64,000 nt of DNA from Catellatospora sp. IY07-71 (GTDB lineage Bacteria; Actinomycetota; Actinomycetes; Mycobacteriales; Micromonosporaceae), in assembly GCF_018326265.1 (NCBI RefSeq), contig NZ_AP023360.1:3525501-3589500 (forward strand), written 5' to 3'. The position numbers and the translations under genes were made by a program. Numbering within the stretch: the stretch's first letter is position 1; every line of letters starts with the position of its first letter. Positions 35,858-43,895 of the stretch are shown one piece after another. A model generated the notes under the pieces. The model was not told the DNA's origin and did no database searches. It saw only the letters and a list, made by a program, of their open reading frames with translations.

Positions 35858-36622
35858 TCAGGCCCGGACAGCCGAGACCGTGTCAAGGGCAACCCGTCTA
35901 AGTTCGTGATCGAGCTGGGACGATGTCAGGGACTCAAAGGCCACGAAGGGAGCCAGCCGGAGCAGGCGCATCAGGAAGTCCTGAAGAAGTCGTCGTTCAT
36001 TGCCGCCCCTGGTGTCGACGCCGGCCCAGACCCGTACGATCGCCTTGACCAGGAAGGGACTTGCTCCCAGTGCGCGACGACGTGCGAAGATCTGGTCAAA
36101 CGCAGCGCCTCCGACTGCGTCGAAGGAGGCGTAGGGCTGTCCGGCGACCGGATCGTGAAGCAGATGCGCGCGCCACCACAGTCGGGCGAATACGTGCCGG
36201 GTGACGTCACTGCCGAGGACGTGGTCGGAGTCGAATTTCTCCTCGGGTCGCCGGAATCTCCAGTACGCGACATCCGGTGCCAGCACAAGCGCCATGAAGG
36301 CCCAGATGTCGCCGGCCGCCGCCTCTGACGGGACCATGTCCATCAGGCCGTGCAGGGCGGGGCCTACCCGGCTGTCGAACGCCAGGCGTTGCTGCACCGA
36401 CGGAGGGTGCGGAAACCCGTTCTCCCGGGCCGCGTTGACGAGTTCGGTACGCAGATCGCCGAGGACACGCTTCGACACGCGGTCGCCGCCGGTCGCCGTG
36501 AAGACCGTGGCGACATGTTCCAGGCCGTGGTGACTGCTCAGCTCAGGCACGGACACCTGCTCAAGCTCCGCGTGGATCATGCGGGCGTTGGCGGGCAGCA
36601 AGCGCGGATACAACAGACCCAT
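35858..36622 (-). CDS. DUF6339-like protein of the Z1/GHKL module
   Basis: 254 aa. ATG 36622 is preferred over the adjacent GTG 36625 because AGGAG lies 5 nt before the ATG. The sequence starts GLLYPRLLPANARM and contains GDIWAFMALVLAPDVAYWRF and HVFARLWWRAHLL, which I associate from memory with the DUF6339 family. No catalytic motif is evident. It is the last gene of the - strand module Z1 ATPase, GHKL ATPase, 298-aa protein and this gene, and it overlaps the upstream stop. It is presumably a structural or recognition subunit; its function is unknown. Confidence 0.65.
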   Translation of the reverse strand: MGLLYPRLLPANARMIHAELEQVSVPELSSHHGLEHVATVFTATGGDRVSKRVLGDLRTELVNAARENGFPHPPSVQQRLAFDSRVGPALHGLMDMVPSEAAAGDIWAFMALVLAPDVAYWRFRRPEEKFDSDHVLGSDVTRHVFARLWWRAHLLHDPVAGQPYASFDAVGGAAFDQIFARRRALGASPFLVKAIVRVWAGVDTRGGNERRLLQDFLMRLLRLAPFVAFESLTSSQLDHELRRVALDTVSAVRA

Positions 36623-37518
36623 CACGACTCCTGAAAGACGCCGACGGCGGCCTGAACCTGCGTGGACAAACGGTGTGGCGAGTGCTCCCGCAGCTGCCGC
36701 AGGTCTGCGACGGTGCGGCCGGGGAACAGGCTGTGGATCAGATTCTGGAAGGTCTCACCGAGGCTGTCCTCGTCGAACTTCGACTCGTCGGTGAAGTCGG
36801 GATGGTGTAGCGCCGCCTCGACCATCAGCCGTGCCACGTCCGCGTACACGGCATCCAGGATCACCTTGTCGACGGCCTTCGGCGCCGCCGCGCGCTGGAA
36901 TGCCTGCACCGTCGCCTTGCTGCGTTCGTTGATGTAAAGCAGCAGCGTTCCCATGGTGGCGCTCTCCAGCTGGCTGCCGAGTTCCAGATGCCAGCTGGCG
37001 TTGTCGGGAAACGTCGTCCGCGTGAAGTCCACGATGGCGATGGGGAACTGGGGCGCGTCGCCCTGCAGCCGTACCTTGTGCTCGTCGGACCACAGCACGG
37101 ATCCGCTGAGCCGGGGGGCGAGCGGGTCCTCCACGGTGCCGGGGTCGGCGACGGTCAGCAGGGTCCGCAGCGTGACGGTGCCACCGAGTAGCTCTCCGGG
37201 CAGCTGTACCTCAAGGTCTGCCTTCTGGCGCCCCTCGCGGTGCAGGGCCACGGCTCCCGCAGACTGGCGCAGGTTTGATCCGGAAGCGGTCCAGATCACC
37301 GTCATCTGGAGCGTGGCGTCGGATGGCAGGCGGACCTCGCTGCGAAGCATGTCCGTGTCGACGGTGATCTGTCGGCCCAAGGACAGGTTGGTGCGGTAAT
37401 CCCAGTGCGGCAGCGACGCCGGCAGGTCCGTCGGCCCTTCGTCGAGGACGAGCTGCCAGGTATCCGCGGTAACGGTCTCGGTCGAAGGTCGGCGGTACGG
37501 CCAGATCTGACGCCTCAT
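36622..37518 (-). CDS. Unknown protein of the Z1/GHKL defence module
   Basis: 298 aa from ATG 37518, within an ATGA overlap with the GHKL gene. It begins RRQIWPYRRPSTETVTADTW. The N-terminal 200 residues look beta-rich; the C-terminal 100 are helical, with AVDKVILDAVYADVARLMVE and SLGETFQNLIHSLFP. I see no Walker, zinc or PD-(D/E)XK signature strong enough to name. Strict coupling to the GHKL and DUF6339-like genes suggests a dedicated subunit of one complex. Confidence 0.7.
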   Translation of the reverse strand: MRRQIWPYRRPSTETVTADTWQLVLDEGPTDLPASLPHWDYRTNLSLGRQITVDTDMLRSEVRLPSDATLQMTVIWTASGSNLRQSAGAVALHREGRQKADLEVQLPGELLGGTVTLRTLLTVADPGTVEDPLAPRLSGSVLWSDEHKVRLQGDAPQFPIAIVDFTRTTFPDNASWHLELGSQLESATMGTLLLYINERSKATVQAFQRAAAPKAVDKVILDAVYADVARLMVEAALHHPDFTDESKFDEDSLGETFQNLIHSLFPGRTVADLRQLREHSPHRLSTQVQAAVGVFQES

Positions 37519-39482
37519 CGGGCACCTCCGGCGGCGACATGGAGCTCGATCTCGGTGATGGTGTGGGCGGCGGGGCGCACCACGACCTGCCAGATGCGGT
37601 CGTCCCCGCCTTCCAACTCGGCAACGGTGCTGTTGATGAAGCGGCCGTCGTTGCTGCGCCAGCCGAGCACGATCGGGATGTCGGCGGCGGCGGGTGCCTG
37701 GGTCTCGCGGGTGGCGCTGCCGGCGATGACCACGTTCAAATCGGCCCGCACGCACTGCGATCCGGAGACCGGAAGGGTGAAGGCCTGAATGATCACCGGA
37801 ACGCCGTCAAGGTGATCGAGCAGGGCGTCGCCGACGTAGGCGAGCGTCGGGCGTCGTGGGACCGATCGGGTCGACCGAGAGGCCGTGCCCGGAGGCTCCC
37901 AGCGGTGGTCGGTGTCGGATCCGTCCAGAGTTCCGCCGGTTCCGACCTGCACCGCCTCGCGTTCGCCGACCTCGAAGCCGGCCGCCGCATCATCCGGCGA
38001 CCCGGGCAGGGCGGCCGGCTGTGCCGCGACGGGTCGTCCGCCGCCGTAATCGGTGGCGCCGCCCGCGCCCCATACTCCTGCGATCAGGCCGGAGAACATG
38101 CTGCTGGCGGCCCCGAGTGGCACAGCCGCCGAGCTGCTGCGGACAACGGTGCCAGCCTGGTTGAACTCGTCGAGCGTCTCCCGGATGCGCTGGAAGGTCA
38201 TGCGGATGAAGGTGCGCTCCTCACCCTCCAGCTGGTCGGCGATCCAGTTGTCGTGCGTGGGAGGTTCGGCCTTCGCATACACCTCGTCCAGCGCCTCGTG
38301 CGCACGAAACACCCCGGCGTATCCGACCTTGTCAGACAGCGGCTTAGGGCCTGGGAGATACCGCACCACCAGTTCAGCGGGGCGCATCAGGCAGACATGG
38401 TGTACACCCTGGTCCAGCCCGGCCGTCGCCGCCGCGGGAGTGGCCGGCAGCGGCATCATGAGTCGCTTCGCCATCCCGATGCTGCCCAGTTCACGGCGGG
38501 GTCGATAACAGTGCAGCCTGGTGGCGTCCAGCTGGACGGCCGCATCGTACGCCTCCACGAACATGTCAAGTGGCGCGGTGGAGCGGGGATCCGGCACGGG
38601 AATCTCGACGCCGTCGTGGCTGACGCCGAAGCGCATCGGAGCCGGCTGGTTCGGGGTGTCGAGCATCTTCGGCCACAACTGCCACGTCATTGACTGCGCC
38701 AGATAGTTCGCGGCCTCGGCCGGTGTCTGCTCGTCGTAGAACGGGTCGACGATGACGATGCTGGTGCCGGTCTCGTCCGGTCGGAACTGCGCCAGGCCGA
38801 GTTGCTTGGCGGCGTTGACCGCGTCCTCGTCTATGAGCGGCTCCACCACACCGTCGGCCCCGCGCCGCCCCCACCAGTGGCGCCCGGTGTGCCGCACCGG
38901 TCCCGTGGGGTGCTGGGCGGTGTAACTGTGCCAGAGCGAGCATCCGATAAGCCTGGTCTGGTATCCGGTCTCGGTCTGGCAGCGCGTATGCACGAGGATG
39001 GTGCCGGATCGGGAGAGCAGGTAGAAGATGCCCTTGCCGAAGCCGTAGGTGCCGCCGCCGAGGGCCTTGTCCCGAGGCTCGCCGGCGTTGCGGATGAAGG
39101 AGACGAAGTCCCGCACGCTGCTCGTGGCGTCGTCGGCGCGGGTCGGCCCGCCCAGCCCCGTGGTGCCTCGATCCGACACCGTCAGCGTGTGGATGACCGG
39201 ACTGGTGATCGCCTTCCGGAGCGGCAGCTGGTCCTGTTGGGGCGCGTGCCGCAGCAGCAGGTCCCGCCAGTTGCCGGCATGCGCCGGGCTGACCGCGGAC
39301 AGGTCGATGCGGAAGTCGACGGGGCCCGAACCTGCCCTGGCGTCCCAGCTGTTCTGCGCGGCCTCGCGAACCAACACCGTGAGGTGGTCGAGCTCGGGAC
39401 GGCCGAGCTGGTTCCGGATGCCCTCGGCTGCGGTGGCGCCTTCCGGCGGGTATGGCTGTGAGAGCCATCCGATGTCGGTCAA
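37515..39482 (-). CDS. GHKL (HSP90/MORC-like) ATPase
   Basis: About 655 aa. I chose TTG 39482 because GAGGAG lies 6-7 nt upstream; an in-frame ATG at 39587 adds an Arg/Pro-rich tail that overlaps the Z1 gene and looks non-coding. The Bergerat fold is clear: N-box LVREAAQNSWDARA (about 36), DRGTTGLGG (about 100) and GGGTYGFGKGIFYL (about 145). A long C-terminal part has no known enzyme signature. This matches the prokaryotic paraMORC-type ATPases described in restriction-modification-like operons together with Z1, Dcm and Vsr proteins. It probably acts as an ATP-driven clamp. Confidence 0.8.
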   Translation of the reverse strand: MTDIGWLSQPYPPEGATAAEGIRNQLGRPELDHLTVLVREAAQNSWDARAGSGPVDFRIDLSAVSPAHAGNWRDLLLRHAPQQDQLPLRKAITSPVIHTLTVSDRGTTGLGGPTRADDATSSVRDFVSFIRNAGEPRDKALGGGTYGFGKGIFYLLSRSGTILVHTRCQTETGYQTRLIGCSLWHSYTAQHPTGPVRHTGRHWWGRRGADGVVEPLIDEDAVNAAKQLGLAQFRPDETGTSIVIVDPFYDEQTPAEAANYLAQSMTWQLWPKMLDTPNQPAPMRFGVSHDGVEIPVPDPRSTAPLDMFVEAYDAAVQLDATRLHCYRPRRELGSIGMAKRLMMPLPATPAAATAGLDQGVHHVCLMRPAELVVRYLPGPKPLSDKVGYAGVFRAHEALDEVYAKAEPPTHDNWIADQLEGEERTFIRMTFQRIRETLDEFNQAGTVVRSSSAAVPLGAASSMFSGLIAGVWGAGGATDYGGGRPVAAQPAALPGSPDDAAAGFEVGEREAVQVGTGGTLDGSDTDHRWEPPGTASRSTRSVPRRPTLAYVGDALLDHLDGVPVIIQAFTLPVSGSQCVRADLNVVIAGSATRETQAPAAADIPIVLGWRSNDGRFINSTVAELEGGDDRIWQVVVRPAAHTITEIELHVAAGGAR

Positions 39483-39540
39483 CGTGGTCTCCTCGCGATA
39501 GAGCCCCGGGCGGGGGAGAGCCGGCGGGGTGGGCGGGCGG

Positions 39541-42081
39541 TCAACTTTCCTCCGTCTCCAGCCCGGCGAGGTCTTCCTCCTCGACATGCAGACCCGCCAG
39601 GTTGGCGCTGACGTACTCCCGTTCGACCGCGCTGTCAGACTCCCGCGGCTCGGGGAACACCAGGCCCACGCCGATCACGTGGTCAGTGGCCTGGAGCGGG
39701 TGGCGGTCGGGGCGCCTGGTCGGTGAGTGTCGGTCGATGGCGTACAACGTCAACAGGCCGTGGTCGGGAAGCTGCACGCGGCGAAGCTTCTTGATGGCAT
39801 CCTCGGAAAGCTCGCCGCTGCGATCGACGACGAGGTCGACAGCGGCGTCGCGCCGGCTCATCAGGGTCTTGATGTCGGCGACATCGGAGTCAGGGTCGAG
39901 CCGGGACCGGGTCACCCGACCGACGGCGATTCCCGGGGCGAACTCGAAACCTTCGGCATCGGAGGTCGGATTGCCGATCAGAGCGATGTTCCACTGCCGC
40001 AGGGCGCGCTGGTCGCCGCGCTTGCGGATGTAGGCACGGATCAGGGCCGAGTCGCACTCCTGTGAGCGGTCGTGGAATCGGTAGCCGTCCAGGAAGTCGA
40101 GGATGAGCTCATGGGGAACGTCGCGCAGCAGGACACGATCACGTGCCCTGTCGCGGTCGACCCGACAGCCGCGGGTGGCGGCCAGTTGAACCAGGCGCCT
40201 CGCATGCCGCTGGTTTTCCTGCAGCCAGGCGACGTCGTGGACCGGGAAGTAGCGTGTCTGCACCCGCTGGCCGCCGTAGGCCGCAGCCGCCTTCACGGCG
40301 CTCTTCATCTTGGCGGCCGCGGTGACGAGCAACGCGGGATGGGTGCGAATGCGAACGGCGAAGTCCAGCGGTGTCTTGTCCTCGGTCATGTAGACGTCGA
40401 TGTCTCGTCGCATCTCGGCCTCGACGGAGGCGAGATGGCGGAACCATTCGCGCAGCTCCCGCGTCATCCAGATACGCGGAAGGTCGGCGTAGCCGTTACG
40501 GAAGCCGAACCACCGGCCCATCTGTAGCAGGGTGTCGTACGCCGACACCGAGCGCACGAAGTAGCTCACGCACAGGCCCTCCAGGGTCAGGCCTCGCGAC
40601 AGCGTGTTGCCGCCGACCGCGATGGCGATGACCGGGCCGTTCTCATAATCGAGGCGATCGTTGCTGGTCGAGTTGTCCATGATGACCCGGCAGCGGTCAA
40701 TGACCTGTGGAAGGTATGGCAGCAGGGTGTCGAACGGGATCGCTTTCTCGCCGAAATCCTCCGCCGACACCCGACCGCACTCGCTCTCCCAAAGTCTGCG
40801 CAGGTCGGCGAGGTCGTCGCCGGCGACCTCGTGCGCGAGCGACCGGAGCAGATCCCGCAGCGGCGCGTCGAAGCTCTGATGCACCGACGTGCTCACGCTG
40901 GTGTGGATGAGCATCGTGCTGTGCGGGTTGCCGGTGCCGCGCGCCGTACGGGCCGCGGTGGCCATGCAGAAGTAGGCCACGGCGGTACGCAGGCTGTCCG
41001 TCATCTCCGGTGCGAAGTCATCGGCCTCGCCCTTGGCGGGGCGCAGCAGGTCCACGTCGTCATCGGGCACGATGCGAACCATGTCGTGGCCCGCGGGAAC
41101 ATCAGCGGGATCCTCGTGGTCCTGCACCTCCCTGCCGAAGATGACCTCGGGGCCGAAGTACCGGTCGGGACGGGGGAGATTGACCACGAAGTGTTCCGGG
41201 TAGAGGTCCCGCGCCGATGGATCGATCAGCAGGTTGGCGAAGGGGGTGGCTGTGTAACCGACATAGCAGGCCTTGGGCAGGCGGTCCAACACCCCGCGGA
41301 TCAACGGGTTGATCGTCCGGGTGGCCACCGTGGCCTGGTCGGCCTCGTCGTCGATGACGAGAGCCGGGGCGTTGCCGAGGAAACCGCGCGCGGAGTCGAG
41401 CCAGCGCGTGAACTTGCGCAGGACGGTGGGGTTCTTCTTGACCACACACAGGACGTACTGGTGATTCGCGTCGTTGAAGAATGCCGCGGCGTTGGCCGGG
41501 GGTGAAAAGTCGCGATCCGGGTCGGTGAGCTGGTGCCACAGCAACGGATTGGGCCTGACCAACTGCTCCTGCAAGCGCAGTTGGGTCTGCCGACGCAGGC
41601 CGTTGTGGATGCCGGCCAATACGATGAACAGCTTGTAGCCCCGGTCGGCGGCTTTGGCGAGCACCGAGGTGAAGTTCGTGGTCTTGCCCGACTGCACGTA
41701 TCCGACGACCAGGCCCCGAACGGCGAAGGCCTTCTCCCTGGGGTGGCTCATCAGGGCCAGCACCTTGGTCGAGGCGTCGTCGAGTGACTCCAGCGCCGAT
41801 TCGTTCCACCCGTCGCGGCGCAGCAGCGTCTGCAACGCGGGCCAGCACCGGTCACCCTTACGCGGGCCCGTGTACCAGGTGAAACGGTTGTTCAGCACCA
41901 CCGATCGCGGCTCCCGCAGGTCGCGTACCGCAAGAGTGTCCTGCTCGTATCGTTCCAGGATGCGCTCGATGACGGCCGGGTCCAGGGCGAGAGTCTCCAG
42001 CATGTCCCGCGCAGCGGCGGGTGTGTTCTGCTGTGCCAGCGTCAGGAACACCTGATACTGCTGGTCGAAGGCGGTCGACAC
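39541..42081 (-). CDS. Z1 domain-containing ATPase/endonuclease-like protein
   Basis: 846 aa from GTG 42081. It has P-loop GYVQSGKTTNF (about 128), the Walker B-like VIDDEADQAT (about 240), YTATPFANLL, and late motifs GGNTLSRGLTLEG and MGRWFGFR, as in the Z1 family, an SF2-related ATPase found with R-M-like systems. It is the first gene of the - strand module. GHKL ATPase follows after 58 bp. vsr starts divergently 131 bp away. Expected role: DNA translocation or cleavage in antiphage defence. Confidence 0.88.
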   Translation of the reverse strand: MSTAFDQQYQVFLTLAQQNTPAAARDMLETLALDPAVIERILERYEQDTLAVRDLREPRSVVLNNRFTWYTGPRKGDRCWPALQTLLRRDGWNESALESLDDASTKVLALMSHPREKAFAVRGLVVGYVQSGKTTNFTSVLAKAADRGYKLFIVLAGIHNGLRRQTQLRLQEQLVRPNPLLWHQLTDPDRDFSPPANAAAFFNDANHQYVLCVVKKNPTVLRKFTRWLDSARGFLGNAPALVIDDEADQATVATRTINPLIRGVLDRLPKACYVGYTATPFANLLIDPSARDLYPEHFVVNLPRPDRYFGPEVIFGREVQDHEDPADVPAGHDMVRIVPDDDVDLLRPAKGEADDFAPEMTDSLRTAVAYFCMATAARTARGTGNPHSTMLIHTSVSTSVHQSFDAPLRDLLRSLAHEVAGDDLADLRRLWESECGRVSAEDFGEKAIPFDTLLPYLPQVIDRCRVIMDNSTSNDRLDYENGPVIAIAVGGNTLSRGLTLEGLCVSYFVRSVSAYDTLLQMGRWFGFRNGYADLPRIWMTRELREWFRHLASVEAEMRRDIDVYMTEDKTPLDFAVRIRTHPALLVTAAAKMKSAVKAAAAYGGQRVQTRYFPVHDVAWLQENQRHARRLVQLAATRGCRVDRDRARDRVLLRDVPHELILDFLDGYRFHDRSQECDSALIRAYIRKRGDQRALRQWNIALIGNPTSDAEGFEFAPGIAVGRVTRSRLDPDSDVADIKTLMSRRDAAVDLVVDRSGELSEDAIKKLRRVQLPDHGLLTLYAIDRHSPTRRPDRHPLQATDHVIGVGLVFPEPRESDSAVEREYVSANLAGLHVEEEDLAGLETEES

Positions 42082-42212
42082 GTCTGGGGCCTTCCGGTGG
42101 TTACTGTCGGTGCGCGGTGAGCTTACCGAAGGATGTTGCCCGGAGGAGGCTCGGCCGATCGGACCATGAGTGCGGCACGATCAGATCTTGGGCCAGGCGT
42201 TACGCTCGAATT

Positions 42213-42650
42213 GTGGTGCAGGCGAAGGATGCCGGCTGGGCATCGAGTGAGGCCGTACGTCGATGCATGCAGGCCAACAAGGGTCGTGACACGCGCCCCG
42301 AGCTGTTGCTGCGTTCGGCGGTGCACGCGCTCGGGATGCGATACCGGGTGTCCATGCGACCGCTGCCGGGCGTCCGGCGTACTGCTGACCTCGTATTCAC
42401 TCGCGCGAAGGTGGCCGTGTTCCTCGACGGCTGCTTCTGGCACGGCTGCCCGGAGCACCATACGAAGGCCAAGACCAATGCCACGTTCTGGGCGGAGAAG
42501 GTGGAGCGCACGAGGCAGCGAGATCAGGAGACCGATCTGCGGCTCATCGAGTCGGGTTGGCTGCCCCTGCGGGTGTGGGAACATGAGCAAACAGCGCAGG
42601 CTGCTCAACGCGTGGTGAACGTGGTGCGTGAGCGGACGGCAGCCCGGTGA
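42213..42650 (+). CDS. vsr: Very short patch repair endonuclease (Vsr-like)
   Basis: 145 aa from GTG 42213 (or GTG 42216). A TACGCT -10-like box lies 6 nt upstream, so the mRNA may be leaderless. Family core: MQANKGRDTRPELLLR, ADLVFTRAKVAVFLDGCFWHGCPEH with the Asp and His residues of the active site, then KTNATFW and RVWEHE. Vsr nicks next to T:G mismatches arising by deamination of 5-methylcytosine, so it offsets the mutagenic cost of the adjacent C5 methyltransferase. It is convergent with that gene and overlaps its 3' end by 107 bp. Confidence 0.93.
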   Translation: MVQAKDAGWASSEAVRRCMQANKGRDTRPELLLRSAVHALGMRYRVSMRPLPGVRRTADLVFTRAKVAVFLDGCFWHGCPEHHTKAKTNATFWAEKVERTRQRDQETDLRLIESGWLPLRVWEHEQTAQAAQRVVNVVRERTAAR

Positions 42651-43737
42651 GGCACGCGCCGATGTGCTCGGCGAGGGCCTGGGCGAGTTCCACCGGCACC
42701 GCGTTGCCGATCTGACGGGCGATCTGGATCTTGTTGCCGCACCACTTGAAATCGTCGGGGAATCCCTGCAGCCGGGCCGCCTCGTAGTGCGTGATGGCAC
42801 GGTGCTCCACCGGATGCAGGTAGCGTCCCTTCTCCGGCTTGAAGAACTCGGTGCGGATCGTGACGGAGGGCTGCTCCCAGCGCAGTCGGCCCATGACATC
42901 CCCGGAGCCTGTCTCGTGCTTTTTCCAGCAGGCAGCCTTGAGGTGGTCGGGCAGGTCGAAACGGTTGCCGCCTGGCGGAATCGCATGAAACCGGGGTATG
43001 GAGAGCTCCGGGTCATAACGGCGCGTGATGTGCAGTTCCTCGGCGGTGAACCAGCCAGGTGTGCCGTCGGCGAGCGTGCGGCCGGGTAGTTCCACCCGGT
43101 CGGTCGGCACCGTCGGTGGGACGCCGGTGAGGGCGTCCTTGACGGTCCTCCACATGTGCTTCGGGGTGCTTGCCTCGGGGATCGGGATAACCGCCGGCAG
43201 GTCGCGGCGGGTGCCGATGACGATCACGCGCTTGCGGAGCTGGGCGGAGCCGAAATCCGTCGCGCGGACCAGAGCGACCTCGATGTGGTAATCCTCCAGC
43301 CGGCCGCCTGGGGCGGTCTCGGCGTACAGGTCTTGGAACTCCCTCGACTTCCCGAACCGGTCGACGTTCTCCATGAGGAACGCGCGAGGCTTGATCTTCA
43401 CGAGTGCATCGACGTAACGCCGCCACAGCTGGTTGCGTTCGTCGTCCTCGTCCTTCTTGCCCAGGTTCGAGAAGCCCTGGCAGGGTGGGCCGCCGACGAC
43501 GACGTCGGCGTCGGGAAGGACGCCGTTGACCCAGTCTTTGATGTCACCGCAGTAGATGTGGTCGGCGCCGAAGTTCGCGGCGTAGGTCGCCGCGGCCGCC
43601 GAATCGAACTCGACGGCCGCGACGGGAGTAAAGAATCCGGACTGTCGGAAACCCTGAGACAATCCGCCACATCCCGCGAAGAGATCGACGACTTGGAGTG
43701 GCGGCTTCGGCACGCTGTGAAGGCTAGGGCTTCCCAT
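42544..43737 (-). CDS. DNA (cytosine-5) methyltransferase, DrmMII/Dcm-like
   Basis: 397 aa with all main motifs in order: I DLFAGCGGLS, IV GGPPCQGFSN with catalytic Cys, VI MENVD, VIII QLRKRV, IX before RLQGFPDDF, and X QIARQIGNAVP. The target-recognition region is between VIII and IX. It follows DrmB-like and DrmA-like genes on the same strand after a 158-bp gap that holds its own promoter. In DISARM class 2 the C5 enzyme (DrmMII) marks self DNA, and adjacent Vsr fits a CCWGG-type target; specificity is inferred. The last 35 codons overlap vsr antisense. Confidence 0.93.
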   Translation of the reverse strand: MGSPSLHSVPKPPLQVVDLFAGCGGLSQGFRQSGFFTPVAAVEFDSAAAATYAANFGADHIYCGDIKDWVNGVLPDADVVVGGPPCQGFSNLGKKDEDDERNQLWRRYVDALVKIKPRAFLMENVDRFGKSREFQDLYAETAPGGRLEDYHIEVALVRATDFGSAQLRKRVIVIGTRRDLPAVIPIPEASTPKHMWRTVKDALTGVPPTVPTDRVELPGRTLADGTPGWFTAEELHITRRYDPELSIPRFHAIPPGGNRFDLPDHLKAACWKKHETGSGDVMGRLRWEQPSVTIRTEFFKPEKGRYLHPVEHRAITHYEAARLQGFPDDFKWCGNKIQIARQIGNAVPVELAQALAEHIGACLTGLPSAHAPRSPRVEQPALFAHVPTPAGAANPTR

Positions 43738-43805
43738 CGTCCTGTTCCACCATCTCCGTTATGTGTCGCGGCAGTTCGCCCGTGGCCGAGAGCCGACCAT
43801 GCTAC

Positions 43806-43852
43806 GCGAGATCAACTCGCCCACTGTAGTCGGGCGGAGCATGCTATCTCAA
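43806..43852 (-). promoter_or_regulatory. Promoter and inverted repeat upstream of the C5 methyltransferase
   Basis: On the - strand TTGAGA (43852-43847), 18-bp spacer and TACAGT (43828-43823) form a sigma70-like promoter within the 158-bp gap. Just downstream, GCGAG-ATCAA-CTCGC (43806-43820) is a perfect 5-bp-arm inverted repeat spanning the expected start point, a possible operator. Independent expression would let methylation precede the helicase genes. Confidence 0.5.
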
Positions 43853-43895
43853 CCGACGTTCGTACACACCTTCGAATAGTCGGTCTTCCCGCAGG

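Noticed and set aside
39483-39587. ATG 39587 as start of the GHKL ATPase
   Set aside because: The extra 35 residues are Arg/Pro-rich, overlap the Z1 gene and lack a ribosome site, whereas TTG 39482 has GAGGAG at good spacing.
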